Shown: positions 40,833-49,950, numbered from the stretch's first letter. The stretch is 64,000 nt of DNA from CAVQWH01 sp963718685 (GCA_963718685.1 OY970356.1:1-64000); one strand, 5' to 3'. Translations and numbers: made by a program. Notes: generated from the sequence alone by a model not told the origin.

Positions 40833-41737
40833 TTAGTGTCTATGCAAAAGAAACCTGCTTTTCCTGATATTTGAAAACTCTGCAAAGAATAGGCCTATAA
40901 ATACTAAACCTGTGCCTAAAATAAAGGTCTGTGATGGTTTTTCAGCCAACACAATATATGCTATGACGATTGTAGCAATCGACTCAAGGTAATCATATAT
41001 GCCAGTTTCCATAGCCTTTTTATGTTTGAGGGCGAACAAGAACCCGGGTTAGCTAGTGCAACTGCAAGGGCACTGCCGGCTAAAGCTATCCAGCCTGAAG
41101 TGGCTGTTGATGCAATATCCCAACTGTGTAACTGCCCCAAAGAATAAATAGCTATCGGCAATACGCCAATAGTCATATGCATAAAAGTTAGCTGTCGAAT
41201 ATTTACTTTTTTAGTCAAAGGCTTACAAATGACAACACTGATCGTTGCACAAAAAACCGCAACGACAATTAATAAGTTGCCAATTAGCTCAGAACTATTA
41301 CCATTACTTACCCATGGTTTACCAATAATAATTAACGAACCAGCGAGAGCAATGCAAATTCCTAGGAACGTTCGAAGATTAAGGCGTTCTTTAAGAAATG
41401 ATGCAGATAGTACCAACGTGAGTGGCCCGAGCATATAAATAACAGCAGAGTTGCTGGCAGTGGTTTTAGTTAATCCGATATAAAGCGCCAAAGAACTGAG
41501 AGTTATATAAAATACAGAGGCCAAGCTAGCTAGTAAAACAACTTTTAGTTTAAGCGACTTCCAATGACGAATAGCGGAAGGTGACAACAAGATTGCAGCT
41601 ATCAAAAATCGCATCGTCATGAATATTGCCACCGGAATTGCTATCACGCCCATTTTAATGAATACTACGTCTGCACCCATTAGAATGCTAACTATTGTTA
41701 AGGCCGCTATAGGTAAAATAGTTTTTTGTTTTCGCAT
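40833..41737 (-). pseudogene. EamA/DMT-family transporter with a frameshift near 41040
   Basis: The first frame (from 41737) encodes seven EamA-type helices (ILMGADVVFIKMGVIAIPVA, SNSAVIYMLGPLTLVLSASF and others). It then changes into non-membrane sequence after ALAVALAN and stops at 40961. A second frame, 40833-41039, encodes exactly what should follow: LFALKHKKAMETGIYDYLES and two last helices (IVIAYIVLAEKPSQTFILGT). The shift lies at the CCCGGGTT run near 41040-41047. Intact, the carrier would have ten helices and about 300 residues. A single indel means either a recently lost gene or an assembly error. TAACAT is 11 bases before the ATG. Confidence 0.75.
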
Positions 41738-41751
41738 GATTTTATTTCATG

Positions 41752-42516
41752 TTACCACAAACAAAAATATATTGAACTTCGTGTTTTAAAAGACCTGGCT
41801 TTTATACCAGACACGTACTTTTTTTTTAATTCTAAGTTGAAGCTGGTGTTCCGGCTGATGGGGTTGGTGTTAGGAGCGCTGAAGACGTGAATTGGCAGTA
41901 GTTGATTGTACAGTACTGCAAAAACTGCACTATACATAAACAAGAAATAGATTGTTATCAGGACTCCCACGATAGTGATTACTGGTAGTACCATTAAAAT
42001 CATTACACCAATTATTCCCCAAACACTTCCAACATTCCCTCTGGTAGATTCCCAACTAGATTTTATGGCATCTACAACGCCCATGTCTTTATCTACCAAG
42101 AAATAAAACGATAAAACTAACCTAGGCATTATAAAGAAGAAGGGGATTATAAATAGTAGAAGACTTACTATAGATATCAACCCTACGGCTATCTCTAATA
42201 ACAGTAGCTTTGGCCACAAAGACAGGCCTTTGCTTAGCGCTTCTCCAATGCTTAAAGCTTTGTTGTTTACTCCAGCCAGATAAGTAGAGACTTGAGCACC
42301 TACTATTATGATGAATATACCGAAGAAAATGAGGTTAGCTGCACTATTTCTTAGCGAAGGCAAGTTGAATATGGCATTTAAAGCAAAAACAATCAACGCA
42401 ATAACTATCAAAGTTTCCAGGTTGCGAAGCACGGCCTTTTTAGAGTATTTGTAAGCCTCAAAAGCTCCCGGCCACTTAGTTGGTATAGGAGGGTTAGTCT
42501 GAGGTTTTTGGTCCAT
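41752..42516 (-). CDS. Polytopic membrane protein, DUF975-like
   Basis: 254 residues with about six hydrophobic helices (about 34-54, 60-82, 107-140, 165-200 and nearby) and the internal SWESTRGNVGSVWGIIGVMI motif seen in DUF975/glycerophosphodiester-phosphodiesterase membrane-domain proteins. The N-terminus is Pro-rich and cytosolic. AAGGA precedes the ATG on the minus strand. No enzyme domain is attached. The tail after about residue 205 is Ser/Lys-rich. The function is unknown. Confidence 0.65.
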   Translation of the reverse strand: MDQKPQTNPPIPTKWPGAFEAYKYSKKAVLRNLETLIVIALIVFALNAIFNLPSLRNSAANLIFFGIFIIIVGAQVSTYLAGVNNKALSIGEALSKGLSLWPKLLLLEIAVGLISIVSLLLFIIPFFFIMPRLVLSFYFLVDKDMGVVDAIKSSWESTRGNVGSVWGIIGVMILMVLPVITIVGVLITIYFLFMYSAVFAVLYNQLLPIHVFSAPNTNPISRNTSFNLELKKKYVSGIKARSFKTRSSIYFCLW

Positions 42517-42626
42517 CGTAAAATTCCTTATACTACATTAAGCTCTTTTGCATAATATAGCATGAGTGTTGTATTAAAAGCAAACTACTTACTGTAGGCA
42601 CTTGAAGCTTATGTCATAATTATTTT

Positions 42627-44078
42627 ATGTATTTAAAATTCAATGCCAGAGTGCATAGCTCTTGGCTTGTGGCCGTTGTGTCGTTGAGTGTGCTGCTTGG
42701 TGTAGCATTAGCTTTAGTAGTTTCCACTTCATTTTCTAATCCAGGTTGGTTGGTATTGTCTTTAGCTTTAATGGCGATTGTAGCAATTGGCCGTACTAGA
42801 GTTTTATTGGTGGTCGCTATTTCCGCCGGACTGATATTAGGTTTGTGGCGTGGTGCTTTAGAGAAGGTTAGCTTAGAGCCGTATCAGTTTTATATCGGTA
42901 AGTCCGTCTATCTAAGCGGTAGGGTTGCTCAGGATCCTACTAGTGATTCCAGTAAGTGGCAACTGCAGTTAAGTGATGTAGTGATTAATCATCACCACCT
43001 GCCCGGCCAAGTGTGGGCATCAACTTTCTCACACATAAAATTAAAACGTAGCGATCACGTTGAGCTGGCTGCTAAATTGCGCCCGGGATTTGGAAGCTTC
43101 CCGGCTAGTATGAGCTTTGCAAAGTTGGTAGGCGCTACACGTCAAAAAAACGGCGATGTTCCTCTTCAAGCCCGTGATTTATTTTCTAATGGTGTGCATC
43201 GTAGTATTAATGAGCCAGAAGCGAGCTTAGGGCTAGGCTATTTGGTTGGGCAAAAACGCACTTTGCCCAAAGACTTAACTAATAACTTGCAGATTGTCGG
43301 TTTAACGCACGTAGTGGTAGCCAGCGGCTATAACCTTACAATTTTAGTACGTTTAGCCAGAAGATTATTTGTTAAAGTTTCAAAATATCTTGCAGCACTT
43401 TCTGCCGGCACAATGATACTGGCCTTCATTTTAATTACCGGCTTTAGCCCTAGCATGTCGCGAGCGGGGTTGGTAGCGGGATTAAGCCTGGCTGCTTGGT
43501 ACTATGGCCGTCGCATACATCCGCTTGTTTTGCTGCCTTTTTCTGCTGCAATCACAGTATTAATCACACCCTTATATATCTGGGGTAATGTTGGCTGGTA
43601 TCTTTCGTTCGCAGCTTTTGCAGGAATCATTATTTTAGCCCCGCTAATTAATAACTTTTTATATAAAAATCAAAAGCGCCCGGGTACAATCAAGCAGATT
43701 CTTGTAGAAACCGTTATCGCACAACTCGTTACTTTGCCAATTATTGCCTTTACATTTGGCCACTACTCTTTGTTTGCTTTGCCAGCTAATTTACTGGTTT
43801 TACCTTTTGTGCCAATCGCTATGGCATTTACTTTTGTAGCCGGAGTGGCTGGTTTGCTAATCCCTGGCTTGGCTACATTTTTTGGCGCGCCGGCTAGTGC
43901 GCTACTAAGTTATATGACAAGTGTCGTCAATGATTTAGCTGCTTTGCCGCTAGCTCAAGGGCAGCTTAACTTTAGTGTATTTGTTTTGGTCGCAAGCTAT
44001 TTCACACTAGTCTTACTGGGCGTATTATTGTGGCGTCAAACAGGACACGATTTTAGTAAAGACAATATTATCGAATAA
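42627..44078 (+). CDS. comEC: ComEC/Rec2-family DNA uptake channel protein (no beta-lactamase domain)
   Basis: ComEC forms the inner-membrane channel that lets one DNA strand enter during transformation. Residues 1-150 are the DUF4131 part (two to three helices and an OB-like segment YIGKSVYLSGRVAQDPTSDS). From about 190 comes the competence domain, with GLGYLVGQKRTLPKDL, LTHVVVASGYNLTILV (about 228-243) and GFSPSMSRAGLVAGLSL. At 483 residues the protein ends where a C-terminal metallo-beta-lactamase-like nuclease domain of about 250 residues would begin, so another nuclease must degrade the second strand. CATAAT ends 6 bases before the ATG, giving a leaderless message. Confidence 0.93.
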   Translation: MYLKFNARVHSSWLVAVVSLSVLLGVALALVVSTSFSNPGWLVLSLALMAIVAIGRTRVLLVVAISAGLILGLWRGALEKVSLEPYQFYIGKSVYLSGRVAQDPTSDSSKWQLQLSDVVINHHHLPGQVWASTFSHIKLKRSDHVELAAKLRPGFGSFPASMSFAKLVGATRQKNGDVPLQARDLFSNGVHRSINEPEASLGLGYLVGQKRTLPKDLTNNLQIVGLTHVVVASGYNLTILVRLARRLFVKVSKYLAALSAGTMILAFILITGFSPSMSRAGLVAGLSLAAWYYGRRIHPLVLLPFSAAITVLITPLYIWGNVGWYLSFAAFAGIIILAPLINNFLYKNQKRPGTIKQILVETVIAQLVTLPIIAFTFGHYSLFALPANLLVLPFVPIAMAFTFVAGVAGLLIPGLATFFGAPASALLSYMTSVVNDLAALPLAQGQLNFSVFVLVASYFTLVLLGVLLWRQTGHDFSKDNIIE

Positions 44079-44125
44079 GTTGGTATAATATATAGTAAGT
44101 AAAAATCAATAACCTCAGGAGTTTT

Positions 44126-44854
44126 ATGTCCGGGCATAGCAAATGGTCTACAATTAAGCGCCAAAAAGGTGCCAACGACGCCAAACGTGGTGCAATATTT
44201 ACAAAGCTAGGCAACCAAATTGCCATTGCTGCTCGTGCTGGCACTGACCCGACTATTAACTCAGCGCTTGCCATGGCAATTGAAAAAGCTAAGAGCGCCA
44301 ACATGCCAAATGCTAACATTCAACGCTCGATTGACCGCGTGAAAGACAAAAGTGCCGCTCAGCTGGAAGAAGTCACTTACGAAGGTTATGCGCCGGGTGG
44401 CGTTGGCTTGATTATAGAATGTGCGACAGACAACAAAAACCGCACTTACCCGGAAGTACGCACAGCGCTTACAAAAAACGGCGGTTCCGTGGCAGAGTCG
44501 GGCAGCGTAGCGTTCCAGTTTACTCGCAAGGGCGTAATTCGCGTAGCAGCTAGCGGCGAAGAGGCTTTGATGGCAGTTTTAGATGCTGGAGCAGAAGATG
44601 CTAGTGAAGAAGCCGGAGAAATCATAGTTTATACTTCCGACAAAGACTTAGCTAAAGTTCGCGATGCCATCAAGCAAGCTAGCCTGGAGATTAAAGAGGC
44701 CGAACTGGCTTACGTGCCAAATAATGAGATTGAAATTGCCGAGCCAGGCGTTGCGCAAAAAGTTGTGAAACTTATCAACGCTTTGGAAGATCTAGACGAT
44801 GTAGTAAATGTGCATAGCAGCTTTGCGCCAGCTGATGGTGTAGTCTTAGATTAA
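44126..44854 (+). CDS. yebC: YebC/PmpR-family protein (TACO1 family)
   Basis: 242 residues with the invariant start SGHSKWSTIKRQKGANDAKR (about 2-21) and EEVTYEGYAPGGVGLIIECA in the middle. Proteins of this family act as transcription regulators or, as shown more recently, help ribosomes through proline-rich or difficult stretches. The gene has TATAAT at 44084-44089 and a normal leader with AGGAG 5 bases before the ATG, unlike many neighbours. It is close to ruvC and ruvAB, the usual yebC neighbourhood. Confidence 0.95.
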   Translation: MSGHSKWSTIKRQKGANDAKRGAIFTKLGNQIAIAARAGTDPTINSALAMAIEKAKSANMPNANIQRSIDRVKDKSAAQLEEVTYEGYAPGGVGLIIECATDNKNRTYPEVRTALTKNGGSVAESGSVAFQFTRKGVIRVAASGEEALMAVLDAGAEDASEEAGEIIVYTSDKDLAKVRDAIKQASLEIKEAELAYVPNNEIEIAEPGVAQKVVKLINALEDLDDVVNVHSSFAPADGVVLD

Positions 44855-44870
44855 ACTACCACCCCAACAC

Positions 44871-44960
44871 CTTTAAAATTCATCCTTCGTACCCGTTCGC
44901 TCATGAATTGATACTCGCTCACTACTCGGGAAACGAGAGTGCTCAAGATGAGTTTTAAAG
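44871..44960 (+). other. Long inverted repeat between yebC and the LTD gene
   Basis: CTTTAAAATTCATC (44871-44884) and GATGAGTTTTAAAG (44947-44960) pair over 14 bases with one G-U, and enclose a smaller CTCG/CGAG hairpin. TTTTT follows a few bases later. It may be the yebC terminator or a structured leader of the next gene. No known riboswitch is recognised. Confidence 0.5.
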
Positions 44961-45008
44961 CTGGCTTTTTGACGACAGCAAATCTGCGTAGTAACATTAA
45001 TATTAATT

Positions 45009-46595
45009 ATGAAAAAGCTTTTGACAGCTTTATTAGTTGCGGTCTTTTGTTTAGTATCGTTTTCATCTCAAGCACGTGCGGATACCAGTTCAGATGTGTT
45101 TATTACTGCTCTGCAAACAAGCAACCAACTTGATTATGCAGAATTTTATAACAGCTCTGAAAGCCCCATTAATATGAAAGGCTGGACAATTGAAGTAACG
45201 ATAACTGATGCCGATCATTCTTCATCAATATCTATATGTTCAATTCAGCTAAGCGGCGGATGGCTGCGCCCGCAAGGCTATGGCATAGTGGCTGGCCAAG
45301 GTGCTGTAACAGATGACAAAAACCAGCTAGTTTACGATAGCTCACAGTGTGAGCTGACTGGGTTTAAGGATCCTTACGTTTTAAAAATTGAATTAAAGCA
45401 AGCTGACAAAAGTTTAGAAGATTCAATTGATGATATTCCTTTACCGCAAACTAATCAAAACCAAACTATTAAGCAATGGGTGCGAAGATATATTTCGTCA
45501 GCCAGCAGTAAGTATAAGGATACAGGAGATTTTAGTGACGATTTTGATTCAGCAAGCAACACTTCCAGACGTCCGATCTTATTAACAGGTGGCTGGTATG
45601 GCGGTCCGCCAACCTCAACCGACGGTTTGCAGATTGTAGAAATTTTACCAAATCACAAAGACTGTTCGCCGCTTGATGCCAGCTTAGAATGTGGCGATTA
45701 TGTAAAGTTGTATAACTCGTCTAACCACGACATTAACTTAGCGGATTATAGACTAAGAATTGGCTATAAAGGCCAAAACCCTAGCATTAGCAATACATTT
45801 ACTTGGGGCCAAAGTCTTGATCCGGGCAGCGATGAGCTGGATTTGCCTGCTGGCCAGTATTTTACTTTGACTACTCGTAACGACGGCTCGCTATTAAGCG
45901 TGCCGGACGGCGGAGACTTTGTTTGGTTGGAAGATGCTTACGGGCAAAAGATATATAGTCCTGTCGTAGAGTATCCTAGCGCAACTTCAACCACCAAAGT
46001 AGGATATTCGTGGGCATTTGACGGCCAAAACTGGCAATGGACGAGCACTCCTAATCCTGGTGGATCAAACTACTTTTATCTGCCGCCTGTTGTATCTAAT
46101 ACTAGCAGTGGTAGTGAGTTAAAACCATGTCGCCCTGATCAATTCAGAAACCCGCTCACCAATCGCTGTAAAAAGAAAAGTAGCGCTTCATCTAGCTTAA
46201 AACCTTGCCGCTCAGACCAATTTAGGAATCCGGCGACTAATAGGTGTAAAAGTAAAGCCAGCGCTTCAAGCTCGCTCAAACCTTGTAAACCAAACCAGTT
46301 CCGTAATCCTGCTACGAATCGTTGCAAAAGCAAATCCAGTGTCGGCTCCAGTCTCAAGCCGTGCAGGCCCGACCAAAAGCGTAATCCTTTAACTAACCGG
46401 TGTCGAAAAGTTGGCCAAGTGGCGGGAGCAGCGGTGCAGAAAATTCAGGATATTCCTCAAAAAACCGGCGTTAGTTGGTGGATAGCTGGCGCGGCAGGAG
46501 CAAGCGCTGTCGGCTATGGTGTTTACGAGTGGCGTAGCGAAATTATTACTCTTTCGCAGCGTTTACTGCAATTACCAAAAGGCGGCTCTCGCTAG
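45009..46595 (+). CDS. Secreted lamin-tail-domain (LTD) protein with four 2-cysteine repeats
   Basis: Signal peptide MKKLLTALLVAVFCLVSFSSQARA, then a first LTD (about 30-140: VFITALQTSNQLDYAEFYNS and GYGIVAGQG) and a second LTD (about 205-350: LQIVEILPN, DYVKLYNSSNHDINLADYRL). Residues about 375-470 hold four near-identical repeats of about 26 residues with the pattern C-RPDQFRNP-TNRC (Cys-x12-Cys), resembling the 2-cysteine adaptor domain. A C-terminal helix (SWWIAGAAGASAVGYGVYEW) anchors it in the membrane, leaving a short cytoplasmic end. It is probably a surface adhesin. TAATAT is 5-6 bases before the ATG. The ruvC promoter starts 9 bases after its stop. Confidence 0.82.
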   Translation: MKKLLTALLVAVFCLVSFSSQARADTSSDVFITALQTSNQLDYAEFYNSSESPINMKGWTIEVTITDADHSSSISICSIQLSGGWLRPQGYGIVAGQGAVTDDKNQLVYDSSQCELTGFKDPYVLKIELKQADKSLEDSIDDIPLPQTNQNQTIKQWVRRYISSASSKYKDTGDFSDDFDSASNTSRRPILLTGGWYGGPPTSTDGLQIVEILPNHKDCSPLDASLECGDYVKLYNSSNHDINLADYRLRIGYKGQNPSISNTFTWGQSLDPGSDELDLPAGQYFTLTTRNDGSLLSVPDGGDFVWLEDAYGQKIYSPVVEYPSATSTTKVGYSWAFDGQNWQWTSTPNPGGSNYFYLPPVVSNTSSGSELKPCRPDQFRNPLTNRCKKKSSASSSLKPCRSDQFRNPATNRCKSKASASSSLKPCKPNQFRNPATNRCKSKSSVGSSLKPCRPDQKRNPLTNRCRKVGQVAGAAVQKIQDIPQKTGVSWWIAGAAGASAVGYGVYEWRSEIITLSQRLLQLPKGGSR

Positions 46596-46615
46596 ACATA
46601 AGCTATACTAAAGTT

Positions 46616-47092
46616 ATGCGTATTTTAGGCATCGATCCAGGGACTGGGATTTTGGGCTTTGGGGTTATTGATCATGAGAAAGGTAATTCTAAGCTAGTAG
46701 ATGCCGGTGTGATTCGTACGCCTGTGAAAGAAGACGATGCCGTACGGCTAAAAACCATTTACGAAGAACTGACGGAAATCATAAAAACTACCAAGCCTAA
46801 AGTTATGTCGGTAGAGAAGCTGTTTTTTGCCAAAAACGTGACGACCGCCATGACGGTGGCGCAGGCGCGTGGCGTAGTGCTGCTTTGCGGGCAGCAGGCT
46901 GGGTTAAAGATTTATGAATATACGCCGCTGGAAATCAAGCAGGCACTAACTGGCTATGGCCATGCTACAAAGCAGCAGATTCAAGAAATGGTGCGCATAA
47001 GTTTGGGGCTAAAAGACGTACCCAAGCCAGATGACTGTGCCGATGCTCTAGCTGCGGCTATTATTCATTCTGCTACTGTGAAAGGTAAATAA
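46616..47092 (+). CDS. ruvC: Holliday junction resolvase RuvC
   Basis: RuvC cuts Holliday junctions symmetrically. The catalytic acidic residues are in place: Asp in GIDPGTGILGFG (about 5-16), Glu in VEKLFFAKN (about 67-75) and the pair in PDDCADALAAAI (about 139-150). The length of 158 aa is normal. TATACT ends 6 bases before the ATG, giving a leaderless message. RuvA and RuvB are encoded 1.2 kb away, beyond two pilin genes on the other strand. Confidence 0.97.
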   Translation: MRILGIDPGTGILGFGVIDHEKGNSKLVDAGVIRTPVKEDDAVRLKTIYEELTEIIKTTKPKVMSVEKLFFAKNVTTAMTVAQARGVVLLCGQQAGLKIYEYTPLEIKQALTGYGHATKQQIQEMVRISLGLKDVPKPDDCADALAAAIIHSATVKGK

Positions 47093-47094
47093 AT

Positions 47095-47649
47095 TTATAA
47101 GCACTCTGGCGAGGAAAGAGGTATTTGAACCGCAGAGCTATTATTTGTACTGCCACTACCCGTGAAATATCCTAGCGTGGATTTAACGCAAGTCCCCCAA
47201 AAGCCGGACCCTTCTTTCTCGAGGATAATATACGGATCACCTCTGGCATCACCCTTTTTCAAATCATCTAAGTTGACGTCGGCGGCAGTAGCGATATCAT
47301 CTAAAGCAGTGTAATAGTATTGCCAACAGGGGGTGGATGTTGCTAAATCTCTTGGTTCGGGGCTGCCAGAGTAGCCAAAAGCGCAGTCGAACCAAGAATA
47401 TACCCCTGAGTTACTAGTAATTTCACTAAGCGTCTTGCCTTGGTTGTACCTAGCTGTCTCTATAGCATCCTCCAAGCTCTTCAGGTCAGAATCTCGCTTA
47501 GAGTCAGCCGCCTTTTGTCTGACAGTTCCGTAAGACACAGTTACTATGGTGGCTAAAATGGCGATTACTATAATTACTGTCAACAATTCTACGATAGTGA
47601 AACCGCCACTTAGCTTACTAGAAAGTCTTTTCCTTTTTAAAAGCTGCAT
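47095..47649 (-). CDS. Type IV pilin-like protein, copy 2 of a tandem pair
   Basis: Start 47649 gives the short basic leader MQLLKRKRLSSKLSGG, cut before the mature N-terminus FTIVELL with Glu5. The hydrophobic N-terminal helix (about 17-40) and an alpha-beta globular C-terminus follow, with four Cys (two in the middle, two at the end including the final PECL). The gene is a close relative of 47700-48248: the same helix, the ARYNQGKTL and DDIATAADVNLDDLKKGDAR blocks and the same C-terminal Cys. The minus-strand TATTAT is 10 bases before the ATG. It is probably a pilus subunit or pseudopilin. Its stop is 3 bases from the ruvC end. Confidence 0.85.
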   Translation of the reverse strand: MQLLKRKRLSSKLSGGFTIVELLTVIIVIAILATIVTVSYGTVRQKAADSKRDSDLKSLEDAIETARYNQGKTLSEITSNSGVYSWFDCAFGYSGSPEPRDLATSTPCWQYYYTALDDIATAADVNLDDLKKGDARGDPYIILEKEGSGFWGTCVKSTLGYFTGSGSTNNSSAVQIPLSSPECL

Positions 47650-47699
47650 ATTGTCATTAATAATAGCTAACCCTAGGCTTAAGCGCAATGTAACTAAGT

Positions 47700-48248
47700 T
47701 TACAAGCACTCTGGAAGAGATAGTGGGACTTCAAGCCCCGTAGCACTAGCGCCGCCATTGCCCGTGTAATAACCTAACGTGTCTTTATTGCAATTTCCTC
47801 CCCACAAGCTGACGCCTTCTTTTTCAAAAATAATATACGGGTTACCCCTGGCATCACCCTTTTTTAAGTCGTCTAGATTAACATCAGCGGCAGTAGCGAT
47901 GTCATCTATGGCCGTGTAATAATATTGCCAACAATAGGTGGATGTTGATAAATCTCTAGGTTCGCCGCTATGAAGGAAAACGCAGTCAATCCATGAGCCT
48001 AGCCCATAGCCGTTGGTAATTTCGTAAAGTGTTTTCCCTTGGTTATACCTAGCAGTCTCTATAGAGTCCTCCAGGCTTTTTAGGTCAGAGTCCCGCTTGG
48101 AGTCAGCTGCTTGTTGCCTTACAGAACCATAAGACAGAACCACTATGCTGGCTAAAATAGCAACGACCGTAACTACTACCAATAGCTCTATGATAGTGAA
48201 ACCACTGCTTAGTTTATGGGAAAGTCTTTTTCTAGCCAGCAGCTTCAT
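47700..48248 (-). CDS. Type IV pilin-like protein, copy 1 of a tandem pair
   Basis: Leader MKLLARKRLSHKLSSG, cleaved before FTIIELLVVV with Glu5, then the pilin stem helix and a globular domain with four Cys. It is about 80 percent alike to the next copy by eye. The minus-strand TATTAT ends exactly 6 bases before the ATG, so the transcript is leaderless. The duplicated unit includes the promoter region. Assembly would need the pilB/pilC operon at 54-59 kb and a prepilin peptidase that is not in this window. Confidence 0.87.
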   Translation of the reverse strand: MKLLARKRLSHKLSSGFTIIELLVVVTVVAILASIVVLSYGSVRQQAADSKRDSDLKSLEDSIETARYNQGKTLYEITNGYGLGSWIDCVFLHSGEPRDLSTSTYCWQYYYTAIDDIATAADVNLDDLKKGDARGNPYIIFEKEGVSLWGGNCNKDTLGYYTGNGGASATGLEVPLSLPECL

Positions 48249-48327
48249 AAACTAATAATAGACAAACCCAGACATAAGCGCAATCTGTACTCTATGACGG
48301 CAAGCCAGACTGTGCAATAATAGTGTT

Positions 48328-48906
48328 ATGATTGCAACTCTCAAAGGTACCGTTGCTAAAGAAACCGACAGCGTAGTTATTGAATGCGGCGGCATTGGTT
48401 ACGGCGTTTTCTTGAGTTCAAACGACTTGGAAACTCTCAATAATGGCGAACAGGCAAAAGTTTATATTTATGAGCATATTAAAGAAGACGCCCACGATTT
48501 ATATGGATTTTTGTCTCTTGGCACTAAGCAACTTTTCGAGCAACTTCTAAGTGTAAAAAATGTCGGGCCAAAGGCGGCTTTGGCTATCTTAGACATTGGA
48601 TCAGCCGATGCCGTGCGCGTGGCGATTGCCAGCGGTGAGACGAAATACTTACAAACCGCTAAAGGCGTTGGCAAACGGGCTGCTGAGCAAGTGGTAGTAG
48701 AACTGCGCGATAAAGTTGGCGCACCGGTTGGCGAATCGGCTGAAAATTTAGCCGGTCGCGCAGGTATTAATCAACAAGACGAAGCGTGGCAGGCTTTAGT
48801 GAGCTTAGGATATTCGGAAAATGATGCCGCGCTGGCTTTAGATAAAGTAGATAAAAACCTGCCGACTGAAGAAAGAGTAAAATTAGCATTGAGCAAGAAC
48901 GGTTAA
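48328..48906 (+). CDS. ruvA: Holliday junction branch migration protein RuvA
   Basis: 192 residues: the N-terminal OB fold (MIATLKGTVAKETDSVVIEC, GGIGYGVFLS), the tandem helix-hairpin-helix SVKNVGPKAALAILDIGSA and AKGVGKRAAEQVVVELRDK, and the C-terminal RuvB-contacting domain III. RuvA recognises the four-way junction and recruits RuvB. AATAAT ends 6 bases before the ATG, giving a leaderless message. ruvB follows 2 bases after the stop. Confidence 0.96.
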   Translation: MIATLKGTVAKETDSVVIECGGIGYGVFLSSNDLETLNNGEQAKVYIYEHIKEDAHDLYGFLSLGTKQLFEQLLSVKNVGPKAALAILDIGSADAVRVAIASGETKYLQTAKGVGKRAAEQVVVELRDKVGAPVGESAENLAGRAGINQQDEAWQALVSLGYSENDAALALDKVDKNLPTEERVKLALSKNG

Positions 48907-48908
48907 TT

Positions 48909-49943
48909 ATGTCTATTGAAAGAATCGTAAACACAAGTTCACCGGATGAAGACCAAGACGAGAAGCAGCTGGAAAACAGCTTGCGTCCACGTGATTTTAC
49001 CAGCTATATTGGTCAAGCTAGATTAAAGAAAAATTTGAAACTGGCGATTGATGCAGCTAAAAAACGCGGCGAGCCGGTCGACCACGTGCTGCTTTATGGG
49101 CCGCCAGGATTAGGCAAAACTACCATGGCTAGCGTGATAGCCCACGAAATGGGCGCACAAATTCGCATTACCAGTGGGCCGGCGGTAGGCCGAGCAGCTG
49201 ACTTAGCGAGCTTACTGACCAGCTTGCAAGACGGTGATATTTTGTTTATAGACGAGATTCATCGCTTAGGCCGTAGTGTGGAAGAAGTGCTCTACGCTGC
49301 GATGGAAGATTTTAAACTGGATATTATTTTAGGTAAAGGCCCGAGTGCTAAAAGTCTGAGGCTTGATTTGCCTAAGTTCACATTGATTGGCGCTACCACT
49401 AGAACCGGCGCTCTAGCTGCGCCTCTTAGAGATAGGTTTGGAATTATGCACCGGTTGGATTTTTATACTCCGCGCGAAATTACGCAGATAGTTAACCGTT
49501 CGGCAAAAATACTAGACGTGAAAGTTAATTCGGAAGCCGCAGATATTATTGCCTCGCGCTCTCGTCTGACGCCCAGGATTGCTAATCGTCTTTTAAAGCG
49601 CGTGCGGGATTACGCTGACATTAACGGAGATGGAGTTATTGACACTAAAATTGCTCATGGCGCCCTGGATATGCTAGAAATTGATAAAATCGGCCTAGAT
49701 CCGGCAGATCGCAGATTACTGGAAACTATTATTGAGCATCATGGCGGTGGCCCCGTAGGAGTGGAAACTCTAGCGGCGATTACAGGTGATGAACGCTCAA
49801 CCATCGAAGACTTTTTTGAGCCATATTTGCTACAAATCGGTTTGCTGGAAAGAACGCCTAGAGGCAGGAAAGTCACACAGAAAACTCATAAACATTTAGG
49901 CAAGCCTGCCAAAAAGCAAAGCGACCAGCAACAACTGCTATAA
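48909..49943 (+). CDS. ruvB: Holliday junction DNA helicase RuvB
   Basis: AAA+ motor: RPRDFTSYIGQARLKKNL, Walker A GPPGLGKTT, Walker B LFIDEIHR, sensor ATTRTGALAAPLRDRFG and the C-terminal winged helix ending in RTPRGRKVTQKTHKHLG. It drives branch migration with RuvA. At 344 aa it is complete. It forms one operon with ruvA, spaced by 2 bases. The TATAAT of the next gene overlaps its stop. Confidence 0.97.
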   Translation: MSIERIVNTSSPDEDQDEKQLENSLRPRDFTSYIGQARLKKNLKLAIDAAKKRGEPVDHVLLYGPPGLGKTTMASVIAHEMGAQIRITSGPAVGRAADLASLLTSLQDGDILFIDEIHRLGRSVEEVLYAAMEDFKLDIILGKGPSAKSLRLDLPKFTLIGATTRTGALAAPLRDRFGIMHRLDFYTPREITQIVNRSAKILDVKVNSEAADIIASRSRLTPRIANRLLKRVRDYADINGDGVIDTKIAHGALDMLEIDKIGLDPADRRLLETIIEHHGGGPVGVETLAAITGDERSTIEDFFEPYLLQIGLLERTPRGRKVTQKTHKHLGKPAKKQSDQQQLL

Positions 49944-49950
49944 TAATTTT

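Noticed and set aside
1229..41737. All frameshifts explained as sequencing error
   Set aside because: Genes with two shifts, one with a clean 4-bp tandem duplication, and clustering in the accessory block favour real decay for most. The single-base cases at 11430, 12296 and 41040 remain possible errors.
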